A stretch of 64,000 bases of DNA from Tillandsia leiboldiana (taxonomy: Eukaryota > Streptophyta > Magnoliopsida > Poales > Bromeliaceae), in the NCBI GenBank assembly GCA_029204045.2, contig CM055077.1:5767866-5831865 (forward strand), written 5' to 3'. Under the pieces are notes generated by a model. The model made no database searches. It was not told the DNA's origin and was given only the letters and a program-made list of their open reading frames with translations. Positions 47,323 to 58,396 of the stretch are shown here, one piece after another; within the stretch, counting starts at the first letter, position 1, and each line of letters opens with the position of its first letter. Position numbers and translations under genes: made by a program.

Positions 47323-47656
47323 GTAAGGGGATCGCTGAATAGATAGATCTCCTGGGAGACTGAGAGCTGTAGATAGACGTTGTACCCTTCACTCAGACTG
47401 TGGTATTCTTCTTTTATTTTGAGTCTGGCTTTCGCCAGCTGGTTGTATTATTTTGGTGAGCTGGGAGATTATTGTACATATTACAGTTTATTTTTAGTTC
47501 CAGTATGAGATACTATGTGGTTCTTCTATTTCAGCTCTGTATTATGCTCTTTTATTGTACATCCGATATCTGAGCAGGTTACCAGCGCTTCGTGTACTCG
47601 GGAAATCCCGTGTGCACGGCGGATCTGTTGGCGAGTCCGGGTTCCGGGGCGTGACA

Positions 47657-47892
47657 GTGTAGGGCTACTATACTCTTATGAGTATAAACCCCTTTGTACT
47701 CATAACTTTTTCACCCTTGGATGAAGGAATGTGCCGTTAGGATGATAGTGGTCCTCCTAGGGTTTACCAGATTGTTGGGGAAATAGTAAAAATCTTATGA
47801 ACTACTATAATCCTAACTGCACAGTCCTTCATCCAAGGGATGAAAACTTATGAGTACAAAAAAATTTTACTCATAAGAGTATAGTAGTCGGA

Positions 47893-47894
<2 letters not shown>
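47657..47894. mobile_element. MITE family I, copy 3, whose left end is cut by the solo LTR
   Basis: Reads GTGTAGGGCTACTATACTC to GAGTATAGTAGTCGGACC. The first five bases double as the LTR target site, and the bases before 44685 (TATAGTGTA) fit the outer edge of this MITE. Confidence 0.88.

Positions 47895-47961
<67 letters not shown>
47895..47961. repeat. (TA)n microsatellite
   Basis: Pure TA repeat, about 66 bp. Confidence 0.96.
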
Positions 47962-47963
<2 letters not shown>

Positions 47964-48151
47964 GGCTTATATACTTTCAAAAGCACAAGCCTAAGTATGC
48001 TTGTGAATTTTTCACCATTGGATTTGCATTGAGATTTGTGCTATTTACTTTTTCTTTCTCTCTCTTTAGTTGACTTTACAATAGCACAAATCTCAATAAA
48101 AATCCAATAGTAAAAAAATCACAGTATAGTTAGACTTGTGCTTTTGAAACT
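47962..48151. mobile_element. MITE family III copy, followed by an LTR-D fragment
   Basis: GGGCTTATATACTTTCAAAA at the left; arms TATGCTTGTGAATTTTTCAC and TAGTAAAAAAATCACAGTAT; it breaks off at GTGCTTTTGAAAC. Confidence 0.75.
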
Positions 48152-48325
48152 GGTGATCCCTCTGTACCTCCGTAAACCCGCTTCGGCTGTCCTTAGTCGA
48201 GCGGTCGTGAGAAGTTACTAGAGGAGAATCCGGTCGAGCGGATCCCTCCTTGGCCCGATTGCTTGATTGTTGGCCCGGTCACCTAAAGGAGTCGATCGCG
48301 CGTAAGCCACATTTTGGCCCCAACA
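48152..48325 (+). mobile_element. 3' end fragment of a relative of the element D LTR
   Basis: GGTGATCCCTCTGTACC to CCCCAACA matches the last 190 bp or so of the element D LTRs (49590-49783 and 60945-61139) with many substitutions. There is no other part of that element nearby; a truncated relic captured between family III MITE pieces. Confidence 0.8.
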
Positions 48326-48593
48326 CTATGCTTGTGAATATTTTACCATTGGATTTGCATTGAAATTTATATATATGAGTATGGCTTATACACTTTCAAA
48401 AGCACAAGCCCAACTGTGCTTGTGATTTTTTTACAATTAGATTTGCATTGAGATTTGTGCTATTGTAAAATCAACTAAAGAGAGCGAAAGAAAAGGTAAA
48501 TAACACAAATCTCAATGCAAATCCAATGGCAAAATATTCACAAGCATATTTGGGCTTGTGCTTTTAAAAATATATAAGCCCTACTTTATAAGC

Positions 48594-48596
<3 letters not shown>
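48326..48596. mobile_element. MITE family III pieces: a left-arm fragment then a full hairpin
   Basis: CTATGCTTGTGAATATTTTACC (48326-48372) is a partial arm; the full copy 48379-48590 has ends GGCTTATACACTTTCAAAAG / TTTTAAAAATATATAAGCCC. Confidence 0.72.

Positions 48597-48654
<58 letters not shown>
48597..48654. repeat. (CA)n then (TA)n compound microsatellite
   Basis: CA to 48630, then TA to 48654. Confidence 0.95.
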
Positions 48655-48655
<1 letters not shown>

Positions 48656-48670
48656 GTAGGGCTTATATAC
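48655..48670. mobile_element. Left end of a family III MITE split by element D
   Basis: GTAGGGCTTATATAC, including TSD TATAC (48666-48670). The MITE continues at 61140-61336. Confidence 0.85.
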
Positions 48671-49783
48671 TGTTGAGACCAAAACTTTTCGCCACTCAAG
48701 AGAGTGACACGTGGTGTTTACCATCGGTCGGAGACATCAGCCGAGAGGAGAACGAGCCAACAAAGAAGGATTCGCGTCCTGATCTAGATTGATCTTAGTC
48801 GCATGAGAACGCAGCACGCGATACATACCATCGGCTGAAGGTGTTAGCCGATAGAAGAAACAGCCGACGAAGAGAGTCGCGCCTCACCCAGGATCGACTT
48901 CAGATAAAAGCAACCATTGGACCACTCCAGTCAATCGACAAAAAGGCGGGAGTCTGAGTCAACTCCTGGCCGCTCAAGCCGAAAAAGGGAAGAATTCGAA
49001 AAAGAGTGCAGACGCGAATCCCGCAACGACAAACGGCATCCGACATCGGAAAGCGCCGAGGATTACGTTCCGGCATAATGATCAGGGGATGAGTCTAGAC
49101 GGGAAACGTCTACTATTCTTTTAAGGAAAGTCAATTCAAAAGGGAATAGTTGAGAATTTCCCGATAACTTCCTCCAAATCACGCCGATTATTCAAATCGG
49201 CGATAATAACATGGTTCGGGATGTGTATAAATACCCAAACCATCCAAAGAAAAGGGGTGCGGCAACCTCGTAAGCCCGATACCACCCCAGCATTTCATCT
49301 TATCTAGGAGTAGGGTAACTTAACTTTTACCACTTTTCTTTACTGCTTTCCTAAGAGTTGGCTTAATTGTAATTTTTCTATCCCTACTTTCTTTCTTGTA
49401 TCCCCTTCTTCAATTAATATAAAGTGCAAACCGACCCATTCGGTCGTGTCTTTATTTGTGCATTTAGAGTGTAAACCGGCTCATTGGTCGTGTCTTTATT
49501 TGTATTTTCTTGTGCTTCAAAGTTATATTCGGCTCCTTAGCCGTATCATTATCTCTTTACCCAGTTCGGCTACTCTAAGTCGAAACCGATGATCCCTCTC
49601 TACATTAGTAAATTCGATTCGGTTGTCGTCGGCCGAACGGTCGCGAGAGTTACCAGAGGAGAACTCGGCCAAGCATATCTCTCCTCGGCCCGATCGCTTG
49701 ATTGTTGGCACGTGACGCACTTCGACACCTCTGGAGGGTCACCCAGGGGCCGATCGCGCGCAAGCCACATTTTGGCCCCAACA
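48671..49783 (+). mobile_element. 5' LTR of element D (non-autonomous LTR retrotransposon)
   Basis: TGTTGAGACCAAAAC to GGCCCCAACA, 1113 bp, matching the LTR at 60036-61139 (1104 bp). It has a TATA box at 49226-49233 and a CGGCTCATTGGTCGTGTC-type short repeat (49430-49560). The following bases contain TTGGCACGCCCGGTGGGAC, a wording usual just after the LTR in several plant gypsy lineages of the Tat group; lineage assignment stays tentative. Confidence 0.9.
49226..49233 (+). promoter_or_regulatory. TATA box of the element D 5' LTR
   Basis: TATAAATA after GGGATGTG, conserved at 60582-60589 in the 3' LTR. Confidence 0.65.
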
Positions 49784-49842
49784 ACCTTCTTGGCACGCCC
49801 GGTGGGACACTTAGATAATTTTACCTATCTCCTACTATTGTC

Positions 49843-50595
49843 ATGTCTAGAATCTTGGAGCCATACGGGGAATCGGCACTACCAGAGCCATCCCTGTCCG
49901 AGTTATATGGGCAGTTGACCCAAATGATGAGGTCTTTGGAAAGAAGAATCCGAGCTTGGGACCCTGACGCCCTGGTCTCGGATGAGAGCCTCGCTCGATT
50001 CAGGCGGTTTTTAGTCCAAGGAGATCTACGGGGGGCTCCATCAATCCCACCACTGCCGCTACCGACACAGTCGGTTTTGTTGGCGCTAAAGGCGCTGCAG
50101 GTTACACCCCCCACAATAGTACGTCTGCCGGGGGCAGTGCAGCCGCATGTACCTCATACCCTAGCGCAGGATAGGCTGACGAGTGTAGGCACCGGCCACC
50201 CGCGGGAAACCGACCAGGGTGGACCTGTGTCACCCCTTTCGTTGGTGCATCAGCCCCATGCTGGGGGCAGGGAGGCCAGGGGGCAAGACCTGGAGGCGGG
50301 ATCTGCCCGAAAACATGCAGGCTCAGATATACAACCGCTTGTAGACGCCAGGAAGACACAACCGGTGACACTGATTGTCCCGGCAGAAAACACTGAGCTA
50401 CATGCTCAGAGAAAAGTGATTAAATACACTTCCGGTGTAAAGATCAGGCCGGATGTGCAGCCGGCCCGTAGATCCCTATGTGCCGCGAGAATGGGTGTGG
50501 TGGACTCATACTCAGCCGATTGGAAAACACCAATGTTCGAAAAGTTCTCGGGCGAAGTAACCGAGGATGCAGTCGGACATATCGACCGAGGGTGA
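49843..50595 (+). CDS. Hypothetical protein of element D, possible Gag remnant
   Basis: 250 aa starting 'MSRILEPYGESALPEPSLS', about 60 bp after the LTR, where Gag would begin. The N-terminus ('LYGQLTQMMRSLERRIRAWD', about residues 21-40) looks helical; the rest is Pro/Gln-rich without zinc knuckle or conserved Gag motif. I do not recognise it. It may be the vestige of Gag or a chance frame; its position and its being the longest frame in the region are the only support. Confidence 0.35.
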   Translation: MSRILEPYGESALPEPSLSELYGQLTQMMRSLERRIRAWDPDALVSDESLARFRRFLVQGDLRGAPSIPPLPLPTQSVLLALKALQVTPPTIVRLPGAVQPHVPHTLAQDRLTSVGTGHPRETDQGGPVSPLSLVHQPHAGGREARGQDLEAGSARKHAGSDIQPLVDARKTQPVTLIVPAENTELHAQRKVIKYTSGVKIRPDVQPARRSLCAARMGVVDSYSADWKTPMFEKFSGEVTEDAVGHIDRG

Positions 50596-53356
50596 ATCGA
50601 CCCCTGTTTAGAAGGCCACGATCGGCTAGAAGGGGCGAAAGTGGTTTGGATAGCCGGAGCTGTTCTGAAAGAACACTTCGACACAAAGACGCCGAGAAGC
50701 GGCGATGGAGCGTTGGCTGAAAATCGAAGCTAGTCGCTTAAAAGTAAAGTGATGAAGGCCATACCATGTCGGCCGACCATAAGAATGAGTTAAAAAGAAA
50801 CTAATTCCTTCCTCCCGCAAATAGACTTGTTGAAGACAAAGGAAAGATAACAGTCGCAAACGGTCCCCGTCCTGGTGGAATCCGAACTGATGGCTTTAGC
50901 CTCGATGGCACCAGTAGTACTACCAATGTAATTGCAAGGAGTTGCGCAACCAATAATGCCTGTCTACATGACCTAGCCGCCAGGGGGGGGGCAAGCAATG
51001 ATAATGGCGCAACAGGTTGGTCGTCGTGGGCCATCGCCTTTTCCAGCACAGCCGGCGGCTCCGGTACTCCAGGCCAGACTCACCGGAAGGGTTGGGGGCA
51101 AGGGCGACATGCAGGTTCCTTCTTGGGAATCCCCTCAACAATAGGACGGCCGATACCGGCCACCACATATGCGGATGAGAACGGCAGCCTCGGCGCCTCA
51201 AGCCGAGCTCGCTGAGACTCCTCAAACTGCCCAATGCAAGTCGTCGCCTCTACCAGCACAGCCGGTGACTCTGATACCCCGGGCCAGACTCGTCGGACAA
51301 GCTGGGGGTAAGAAAGATAGGCAGGTCTTTCAACAAGGATTGCCTCAGAATCAGGTCAACCAATACGGACCACCACCTTCGGCGGTACATACTGATGATC
51401 ACACCCAGATGGAGGAAATCGTCTGCAACACCGGCGGCCCGGTGGACGAGCCCGGGATGCGATCCATAAGCAAGTCCCCACGTTCTGTGTGGATGGACAT
51501 GGTCGACCTCAAAGAAAAAAGGCCAATTCAGGGACCCGAGTCCCCCGCAAAGAAAAATCGGCCCGGGACAGGTTTCGGTCCCGCATCAGGTGTAAGGCTG
51601 AAATGATGCGGGAAGATTGGAACGCCCTATTCTTCGACGTCTCAGAGGAAGTAAAGAAATGGATTGCCTACACTACCCACGGCGAAGGCGCAAACCATCA
51701 CGACCACCGGCTGAGCCCAAGTTTGGCCAGAGGTTCTGATAAACGATCTTTTAGAGAGAAGGACGGTAAAGGAGAGTGAAGCTCTCCCATCCTGAGAATC
51801 ATGCAAGGGTATTGCAACCGGGAAAGGACAACGTCGACTTTAGTTGGCCTGGAGAGGCTGGAGGGGTTATGAGCCCCGCGACAGTGGCAACGACAGGGCT
51901 CCCGCCACGGCTATCCAAAAAGTCAAGGCCAGGGAGAATCTTGAAGACCTTATAGCCGACAGGCCCGAGGAGTGTCAACACGCGAGCTCTCGCGATGCCC
52001 GGAATGGATCGAGCCCCACCAGAGGCTCGGACCACTGAGGGCACAGAGGAGCCCAGCTAGCCATTAGATGAGAAGACCACCACCACGATCTCCTTTCTAA
52101 GGAACGCCAGGGATGGGAGAGGCCTCCACGAGTTTTGATTTTGACTTCCTCTGGCTTTCCAAGAGGGAACTGGAGGACCTGGGCGTTCAATTGCCTAGGA
52201 ATTTAGGATCCAGCCGTGGCCAAAGCCACGGCAAAGATGGGGAGTCCTTAGCAAACACTTGGGAAAGGTGAACCCACCGGCAGAAGTGCCGGAGGAGCAG
52301 TGGTTCACGTCGACAGAACTAGCCCGATGGTAGGGGTCAATCGTGACAAGGACGCAGAAACATCGAATGCAGAGGTTGAGGGCTAACGCCCGTAACGGTG
52401 CCGTCACGACCCAACGGTCGCGGCCGAATCCGGAGCGGGAACAGACCATGTGTCGGCCTTCGGGGGCGCCAAAGCATCTCGGTGATGAGGTAGGAAGGTC
52501 TACTGTGCCGCCTCAGAGGGAAGCGCTGATGCTTCGGTCGGCAATCGCAAAGTCGATAGATGAAGCCATTCGGCTAAAATTGGAAGCCCAGTTGAAGGCC
52601 CTGGAGAAAGCTGTGAAGCATAGCTAAGAAGGGCCGGAAAGACAATTAGAGGACGAGAAACCCGATAGGCGGAACTTCAACAAGGCAGCCCAATATAAGA
52701 AGTGGCCACCTAGGAATGACAAGGACTTCCAAACACCGTCTTCGCCCGTAACCAAGGCTGAGGAAGAGGAAACTGAGAATCCCGCCGAGCGGGACCTTGG
52801 AAAAGTGACCCTATGTAAAAGATGGGCGATGAAGGAAGCCTGGCCCCATCCTCGGCTGAAACAAAGGCTGAAGAGGAGTGGATCGATAAACTGTCGGTCG
52901 ATGAAGACCTGGACAAATTCTCCTTTATCCGGGTGACCAAGGAAGACCAGCTGAATGTTGGCAAATGACTGAACCCCAGCCTGAATCAACTGACATGGGA
53001 GGAGGCCAGTAGGTAAGGCCACATTGGGGCCTCAAGGGAAGCTGGCAATTTCGGCCAGTACAATACAAGCTGAAGACTCGGCCAAGAAGGTCGAGAGAGA
53101 AGGGACAGCGGCTTGACACATAGGCCAGTCAGCACATGATAACGTGTCTCCCCGGGGTGGAAGCCATGCGCGGAGATTGCCCCAAAAAATAGGCCATATT
53201 GACAACGCAATACGAGAAGAGCTTCTTATCACTTGGTGATGTAATGTCTCCAGAAACTGCCTCGAAAGTATTCTCCATGGTGAAAATGCTACGATCAGAG
53301 AACCGCTGTAGCAATAGCAAAGGTATGGCCATGAGGGAAAACAGCGATACGAAGAA

Positions 53357-53361
53357 AGCTG
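53357..53361. repeat. Left TSD (AGCTG) of the Sirevirus-like element
   Basis: AGCTG precedes TGTTACG and recurs at 59789-59793 after the 3' LTR. Confidence 0.94.
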
Positions 53362-54753
53362 TGTTACGACATTTTTTGTGTTGGCATATTTCGTGAGTCA
53401 AGTCAGTTGAGTCGGAGTCTTAAAGGGATCAAATTGTCAATCAGCATTCAAAGACTTAGAGAAGATTCAACAAGAGCTCAAGTTGACACTCAGTGTCTTG
53501 AGTCTTGAAGATTGAAGTTGAAGAATTGTGGATCAGTTACATCAATCTCAAGAAGAAAGTATTCAAGAGGATCAGGTATGTTTAACTAAATAATTGTGGT
53601 GATCCGAATACTTTCTTATAGTGTAGAAACACTTGGATGAACTTTTAATTGCATAATAATCAAAAACTGGTGTTCGGACTTGTTCAGGATCCGGATCAGA
53701 GCCAACGATCCGGATCCCGAAGGTTGTTGCTTCATACAAGACTTCGATCCGGATCCATGCAATTTCCGATCCGGATCCCGAATGTTAAGTTTTCTGATTT
53801 GTATGAACGATCCGGATCGGGCAATGCAATCCGGATCCCGAACCCTTGGTTTTCTGGAATCGTCAATCTCGTTACGACGATCCAGATCGCAGTAAATCCG
53901 ATCCGGATCGCCGTCCTGAAAATTTCCAGATAAGGTATGTTTTTGATTCTTATCTCTTTCCAAAGGTTTCTAAACTATAAATAGACACTTAGGGTTTCTC
54001 AAAAACGTGGGAGCTACGGCCGATCTTTTTATAAAACTCTTGAGAGCAACCCTAGAGGCTAGGTTTTTATCGATCTTCTTTATAGCCTCTTTTAGGTCAA
54101 TTCGATGGTTCTTTCAAGAACATATCTTTTGTCGAATTGATCTAATCTTTGCTTAGAGATTTCTTCTACGGTTCCTCATTGATAATCTAAGCAAAGGATC
54201 ACCATCGAAGTCAATATTCTTATCGACTGAGTTTGCGTCGTGGATTCGACGTGGCATCGTGGATTTGGTGTGCTAAAGGCGTTTCGTGGATTCGAAACGT
54301 GTGCTCGTGGATTCGAGTGGCGTTCGTGGATTCGAACGTGTGCAGTGGACGTGCAAAATCGGTGGAGCGCGAGGTCCAAGAAATTGAAGGAGGGGTTAAA
54401 TCCGTGGAGACGGTAATCACCTTGTTATTCTTCTTTTCTTAGGGATTGTTATTGCGTGGATATCCAACCGGTCAGCGCAAGGTCCGAAGAAGCTGAAAGA
54501 GGGGTTTGAGTCCGTGGAGTCGGTAATCACCTTGTTATTCTTCTATTCTTAGTGGATTGTTATTGCGTGTTGGTCCCGTGGTTTTTCTCCTGGATTGGAG
54601 TTTCCACGTAAATCTCGGTGTGCTATTTTTATTTTCCGCATTGGTTTTTATTTTGCACTGAGATTGGTTTTATAAGTATTACACCTATTCACCCCCCCTC
54701 TAGTTGTTTGATAGTACCTATTTAGATCCTTGTGGATCCTATAAAAATCTACA
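53362..54753 (+). mobile_element. 5' LTR of a Sirevirus-like Gag-only copia element
   Basis: TGTTACGACATTTTT to AAAATCTACA, exactly 1392 bp like the 3' LTR. I counted 11 substitutions and no indels between them by eye, about 0.8%. It contains a cluster of GATCCGGATC palindromes (53688-53909), a TATAAATAG box (about 53977), TCGTGGATTCGA repeats (54237-54335) and a tandem duplication of about 95 bp (54370-54560) with AATCACCTTGTTATTCTTCT in each unit. Confidence 0.94.
53688..53909 (+). repeat. GATCCGGATC palindrome cluster in the LTR
   Basis: Six exact GATCCGGATC at 53688, 53707, 53746, 53768, 53809 and 53900, plus AATCCGGATC (53828) and GATCCAGATC (53879). In the 3' LTR (58723-58944) the last variant is exact. 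LTR palindromes are a described feature of Sireviruses. Confidence 0.88.
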
Positions 54754-54755
54754 AT

Positions 54756-54767
54756 TGGTATCAGAGC
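54756..54767 (+). other. Primer binding site of the Sirevirus-like element
   Basis: TGGTATCAGAGC starts 3 bp after the LTR end, an initiator tRNA-Met match. Confidence 0.9.
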
Positions 54768-54787
54768 GGGTTTTAGGTTTATCTATC

Positions 54788-56749
54788 ATGTTGGGTGAAA
54801 GTGGTAATATTTATAGACCTCTTCTTTTTGATGGGACTAATTATGCTTATTGGAAAGTGCGGATGAGAGCTTTTCTCATTGCAATTGATGAGCGGGTATG
54901 GCAATCCGTGGAATACGGTTGGGTGCATCCTGTTGAGGAAGTAGGAAATTCTACTACCCCAAAACCTCGCTCTAGATGGTCCAAAGAGGAATTTGAAAGA
55001 TCTTCTTACAATGGGAAAGGTATGAACGCTTTATTTAATTCTCTTTCCTCGACTGAATTTACAAGAATTTCCGCGTGTGAAACCGCGAAGGAAATTTGGG
55101 ATATTCTCAAAATTACACATGAGGGTACTAATCTTGTAAAAATTCAAAAGCTCCAGATGCTTACAAGTCAATTTGACTCTATTCATATGGAAGAGCATGA
55201 ATTGTTTACAGATTATTACACTAGACTTCAAGATGTAATAAATACATGTGCTAATTTAGGAGAAAAGATCCCGGAGTCGAAAATTGTAAGAAAGATACTT
55301 CGGACTCTTCCGGAACGGTTTAGGGCAAAGGTTACCGCCATTGAAACCGTTAGTCATCCGGATGAGATAAGTGTAGAGGAATTAGTAGGTGCTTTGCAAA
55401 CTTATGAAATGACTTTTCCTACTAATCAAGTTTCTTCCAAGTCTTCTTCTAAGCTTACAGGTATTGCATTCAAATCAACAAAGGAAGAAGATAGCGAATC
55501 AAGTTCCGACGATGAAATCTCTTTTGCCGATTTTGAAGAACAATTGGCGCGGATCGTAAAGAAATTTCGTCGGAAATTTTGGAAGAATCGAACCGATGGA
55601 TCTTCATCCACGAAACCTTCTAAAGGATCATCGGGTTCTAAATCCTCTAACCTCAAAAGCTTTGCAAAACCTTCTAAAGAAAAAGAAAAAGATGATTTCG
55701 AAGGGGAAATCCAATGCTATCGATGCAAAGGCTACGGCCATTTTTCAACGGATTGTCCTTCTCCGAAATCATATAAAAAGAAGGCTTTGCAAGCGAAAAC
55801 TTGGGACGATTCTACTTCTAATGAATCGACCTCAAGTAAAGAGGAAAAAATCGTTGCTTCTCATGCCTCTCATTTTCCCTCTTCTAATAATTGTTTATCA
55901 TCATTAGTCACTGACTCTACTCCTTTGATTTTGTATGAAACATCAACAACCGGCGGAGAGTCATCAAGTGAGGGGGAGTCGGACGAAGAAGAACTCGTTG
56001 AGGCATATCAACAACTTCTTACGGAATCAAAGAAGATGGCCAAACATATTAAGAAGTTGAGGAAGCAACGACTTGAAGTTCAAGACGAGAATCAAGCTTT
56101 AAAGATAAAACTTCATGATCTCGAGGAGGAACAAGGACGTTTATTGAATAACAATAAAATCCTCCAAGAAAAGCTAAACCAATCGGAGACAAACGCTAAA
56201 TCATATACGGACAAGATTGGTTTTCTAGAAAAACAGTTTGAGGAGATTCATGTCACCAACCAAGCTTTGACCAAGCAAGTTCATGAACTTAAATCCGACA
56301 TACAAAGGCTTTCAACTGGTTCCAAGAAACTTGATTGTATGTCCGGATTAGGTCAATCAAGCAAGGTTGGTTTGGGATTTAAAAAGAACCAAACTGTGAA
56401 GGCTTCAAGTTCCACAACTAAATTGAAAGGAAGAACCTGTCACCTATGTGGACTTGAAGGACATTTGGTGAAGGATTGCCCGAAAAAGAGAAAGAAGAAT
56501 TCTTCGGCAACTTCATCTACGGAGCGAACTCAACGGAATCAAAAGAAACATCAAGTCAAAGGAGTTCACTCAACCCACCAAAGGTCCGAGCCACAACATC
56601 AATCATACAAGTGGATCATTGCGAGGCAAAGACCTAAGGTGAACCAACAGTCAAAGCGGACAACCCCCGGCCACAACGAATCAAGACAACCCAAAATCCA
56701 GCGATTTTGGATTCGGAAAGGTGATATCTTTCCTTGTCTTAAGTTCTAA
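54788..56749 (+). CDS. Gag protein with two zinc knuckles and a coiled coil (Sirevirus-like copia)
   Basis: 653 aa, intact. I chose the ATG at 54788 ('MLGESGNIYRPLLFDG') because the upstream part of the open frame lies in the LTR and primer site. Residues 10-45 ('RPLLFDGTNYAYWKVRMRAF') and 80-210 form the UBN2/DUF4219-type copia Gag core. CCHC knuckle 1 is at 310-323 ('CYRCKGYGHFSTDC'). An acidic Ser-rich linker (340-400) leads into a long coiled coil (about 400-510, 'LRKQRLEVQDENQALKIKL'). CCHC knuckle 2 is at 551-564 ('CHLCGLEGHLVKDC'). The tail is basic. Gag packages RNA into cytoplasmic particles; an extended Gag with a coiled coil is known from Sireviruses. No protease or pol follows, so replication would need enzymes in trans. 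Confidence 0.88.
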   Translation: MLGESGNIYRPLLFDGTNYAYWKVRMRAFLIAIDERVWQSVEYGWVHPVEEVGNSTTPKPRSRWSKEEFERSSYNGKGMNALFNSLSSTEFTRISACETAKEIWDILKITHEGTNLVKIQKLQMLTSQFDSIHMEEHELFTDYYTRLQDVINTCANLGEKIPESKIVRKILRTLPERFRAKVTAIETVSHPDEISVEELVGALQTYEMTFPTNQVSSKSSSKLTGIAFKSTKEEDSESSSDDEISFADFEEQLARIVKKFRRKFWKNRTDGSSSTKPSKGSSGSKSSNLKSFAKPSKEKEKDDFEGEIQCYRCKGYGHFSTDCPSPKSYKKKALQAKTWDDSTSNESTSSKEEKIVASHASHFPSSNNCLSSLVTDSTPLILYETSTTGGESSSEGESDEEELVEAYQQLLTESKKMAKHIKKLRKQRLEVQDENQALKIKLHDLEEEQGRLLNNNKILQEKLNQSETNAKSYTDKIGFLEKQFEEIHVTNQALTKQVHELKSDIQRLSTGSKKLDCMSGLGQSSKVGLGFKKNQTVKASSSTTKLKGRTCHLCGLEGHLVKDCPKKRKKNSSATSSTERTQRNQKKHQVKGVHSTHQRSEPQHQSYKWIIARQRPKVNQQSKRTTPGHNESRQPKIQRFWIRKGDIFPCLKF

Positions 56750-58396
56750 ATAGCTTATGACTGTATGTAATGCTTTGATTAGTTTTCCCTTCATATCTTT
56801 CTTAATCTTTGCATTACATGTTTTTCAATGCTCTTCGTTTTTATACTTTGTTTTTGAACAAAAGGGTTTTTACTGAACAAGTGCATTGAATAAAAAGGGC
56901 TTCACTTTTATTCACTCCAAATTAATTTTATTTGGATTATCAACTTTACTCCTTAATCATAATCTTGAAGATACTTCATTATAGGAGTTTTTGATATTAT
57001 AAGCATCAAATTTTAGAAATCATGTGTGATCTTTAGATGCTTAATCTATCTCGGTTGTGTGAATTCATTGTGATAAACGTGAGACAACCGATAGACTAAA
57101 ATTTGGGATATAATTCTTTCACGTAAGAGATTGCATTCTTACAAGGGTATTGAAATAATTTGCAAAAGATGTGGAAAGAGTTACATCCGAAAGGAGTGTG
57201 AAAACTACCACCACATGTTGGAAAGAGCTGCCACCCCGGTCGTCCGGTTTGTGTGTGAAGCTACCACATGTTATGGATGCTTGATAGTATTTTATGAGAA
57301 AATCTTTAGTTGAAGCATTTGGAGATTTATATGCAAAACTCTTATATTTTGAACAATCTCCTGGTTGGTATAAGGTGGGATAGTTGAAAGATGCTCAAAG
57401 AGCCACCCTTAGGTATTTTAGTGCTTATCTCAAATATGAAAGGGTAAGAAATCAAATTGATGTCATTTGGAAATCTCTGTATGTCATCTTTGTACATCCG
57501 TTACATCTTGATAGACTTTGGATCTCAAGATTATTTTTGATGACTTGTGTTTGATGAATATAACATGAAAAACTGTTTATAATGTTTTATCTTTGTTTTT
57601 CATGATTTAGGAGTAAATCTTTTTAATCTTGTGAAATTAATTGGATTGAATGACATCTTGTTAATTCATTGGTTAAAGCACTTAAATTATTTTCTTGATG
57701 GAATACAAATCGGTATTTGAAAAGATTCTAAAATTTGGATTTGTTTCAAGGAATTATTAGTTTTTTGCCTTCTGGTACCGGTACGCAATCTGCATTTTTG
57801 TTATATACCGGAACTGAGCTTTTATCTCTCTTTCTCTTTGAACTGATGTTGTTAGTGATTTCCTTTTATCTAGTATGTTCATTGTTTGACAATTTGTGAC
57901 AAAAAGGGGGAGAAGAGAAATGACGGAGATGAGATCATCAAGAGAAACGAAACGAAAATGGAAAAATGGGGGAGAACCGAAAATGATGATCGTATCACAA
58001 AGGGGGAGAACATGGAGAACATGTTAGAGATGCTCAAGATAGGGGGAGACAAAGAAAAAATTGAAAGAAGAAAAAATTGAAAGGGCCGAAAAACAAAAGA
58101 ACCAAAAGGAAGACGGATCAAATGTAGGATTTTAATTTCTAACGACTAACGTTTGATTTTGTTTGGAGTTTTGTTTTGCAGGAATTACATCACTCTAAGA
58201 CTCCAAGTCCTAAGTCATAGAGTATGTTCTAGGACTGTTTGGTTCAAATGTAATTTTGTATTTATTGGATCTTTCACGCAAAGAAAATCAATGTTTTGGT
58301 GATAACATTAAATTTCGACTTTTTGGTTTAAGATGAGTGACTTGAGCGCTTTTATATATTTTTGGGTTTTGTCACGAAATTGCCAAAGGGGGAGAT
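56750..58396 (+). mobile_element. Non-coding 3' internal region with multiple polypurine motifs
   Basis: About 1.65 kb with no pol motif. GGGGGAGA occurs five times: AAAGGGGGAGA near 57903, ATGGGGGAGA near 57966, AAAGGGGGAGA at 57999 and 58385, and ATAGGGGGAGA at 58039. The last one abuts the 3' LTR and is the functional polypurine tract. Repeated polypurine motifs upstream of the 3' LTR are a described Sirevirus hallmark. Confidence 0.85.

Larger units (their letters stand above)
44685..47656 (+). mobile_element. Solo LTR of the Tekay-like family B
   Basis: TGTGATGATCCGGACTCC to GGGGCGTGACA, 2972 bp, flanked by GTGTA on both sides with no internal domain: a solo LTR left by LTR-LTR recombination. 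It carries every landmark of the element B LTR: GC-rich tract, G-box modules, TATA (45401-45409), donor AAGAGGTAAGG (about 45680), tandem array (46230-46310), and acceptor plus 42-nt candidate exon (47281-47322). It differs by substitutions plus a divergent block at about 46895-47010. The apparent ORFs inside are not genes. Confidence 0.94.
49784..53361 (+). mobile_element. Internal region of element D without recognisable pol
   Basis: About 3.6 kb (plus 247 bp at 59789-60035) between the LTRs. No protease, RT, RNase H or integrase motif was found in the listed frames on either strand. Many short ORFs in different frames share a Pro/Arg-rich composition and look like decayed or non-coding filler. 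This fits a large retrotransposon derivative mobilised by another element. Confidence 0.7.

Noticed and set aside
57131..57313. 60-aa ORF with a CKRCGKSYIRKEC motif, possibly a third zinc knuckle
   Set aside because: The spacing C-x2-C-x8-C does not match CCHC knuckles, the frame is short, and nothing conserved surrounds it.
57886..58121. Lys/Glu-rich small ORF upstream of the 3' LTR
   Set aside because: It is the translation of the repeated GGGGGAGA polypurine motifs.
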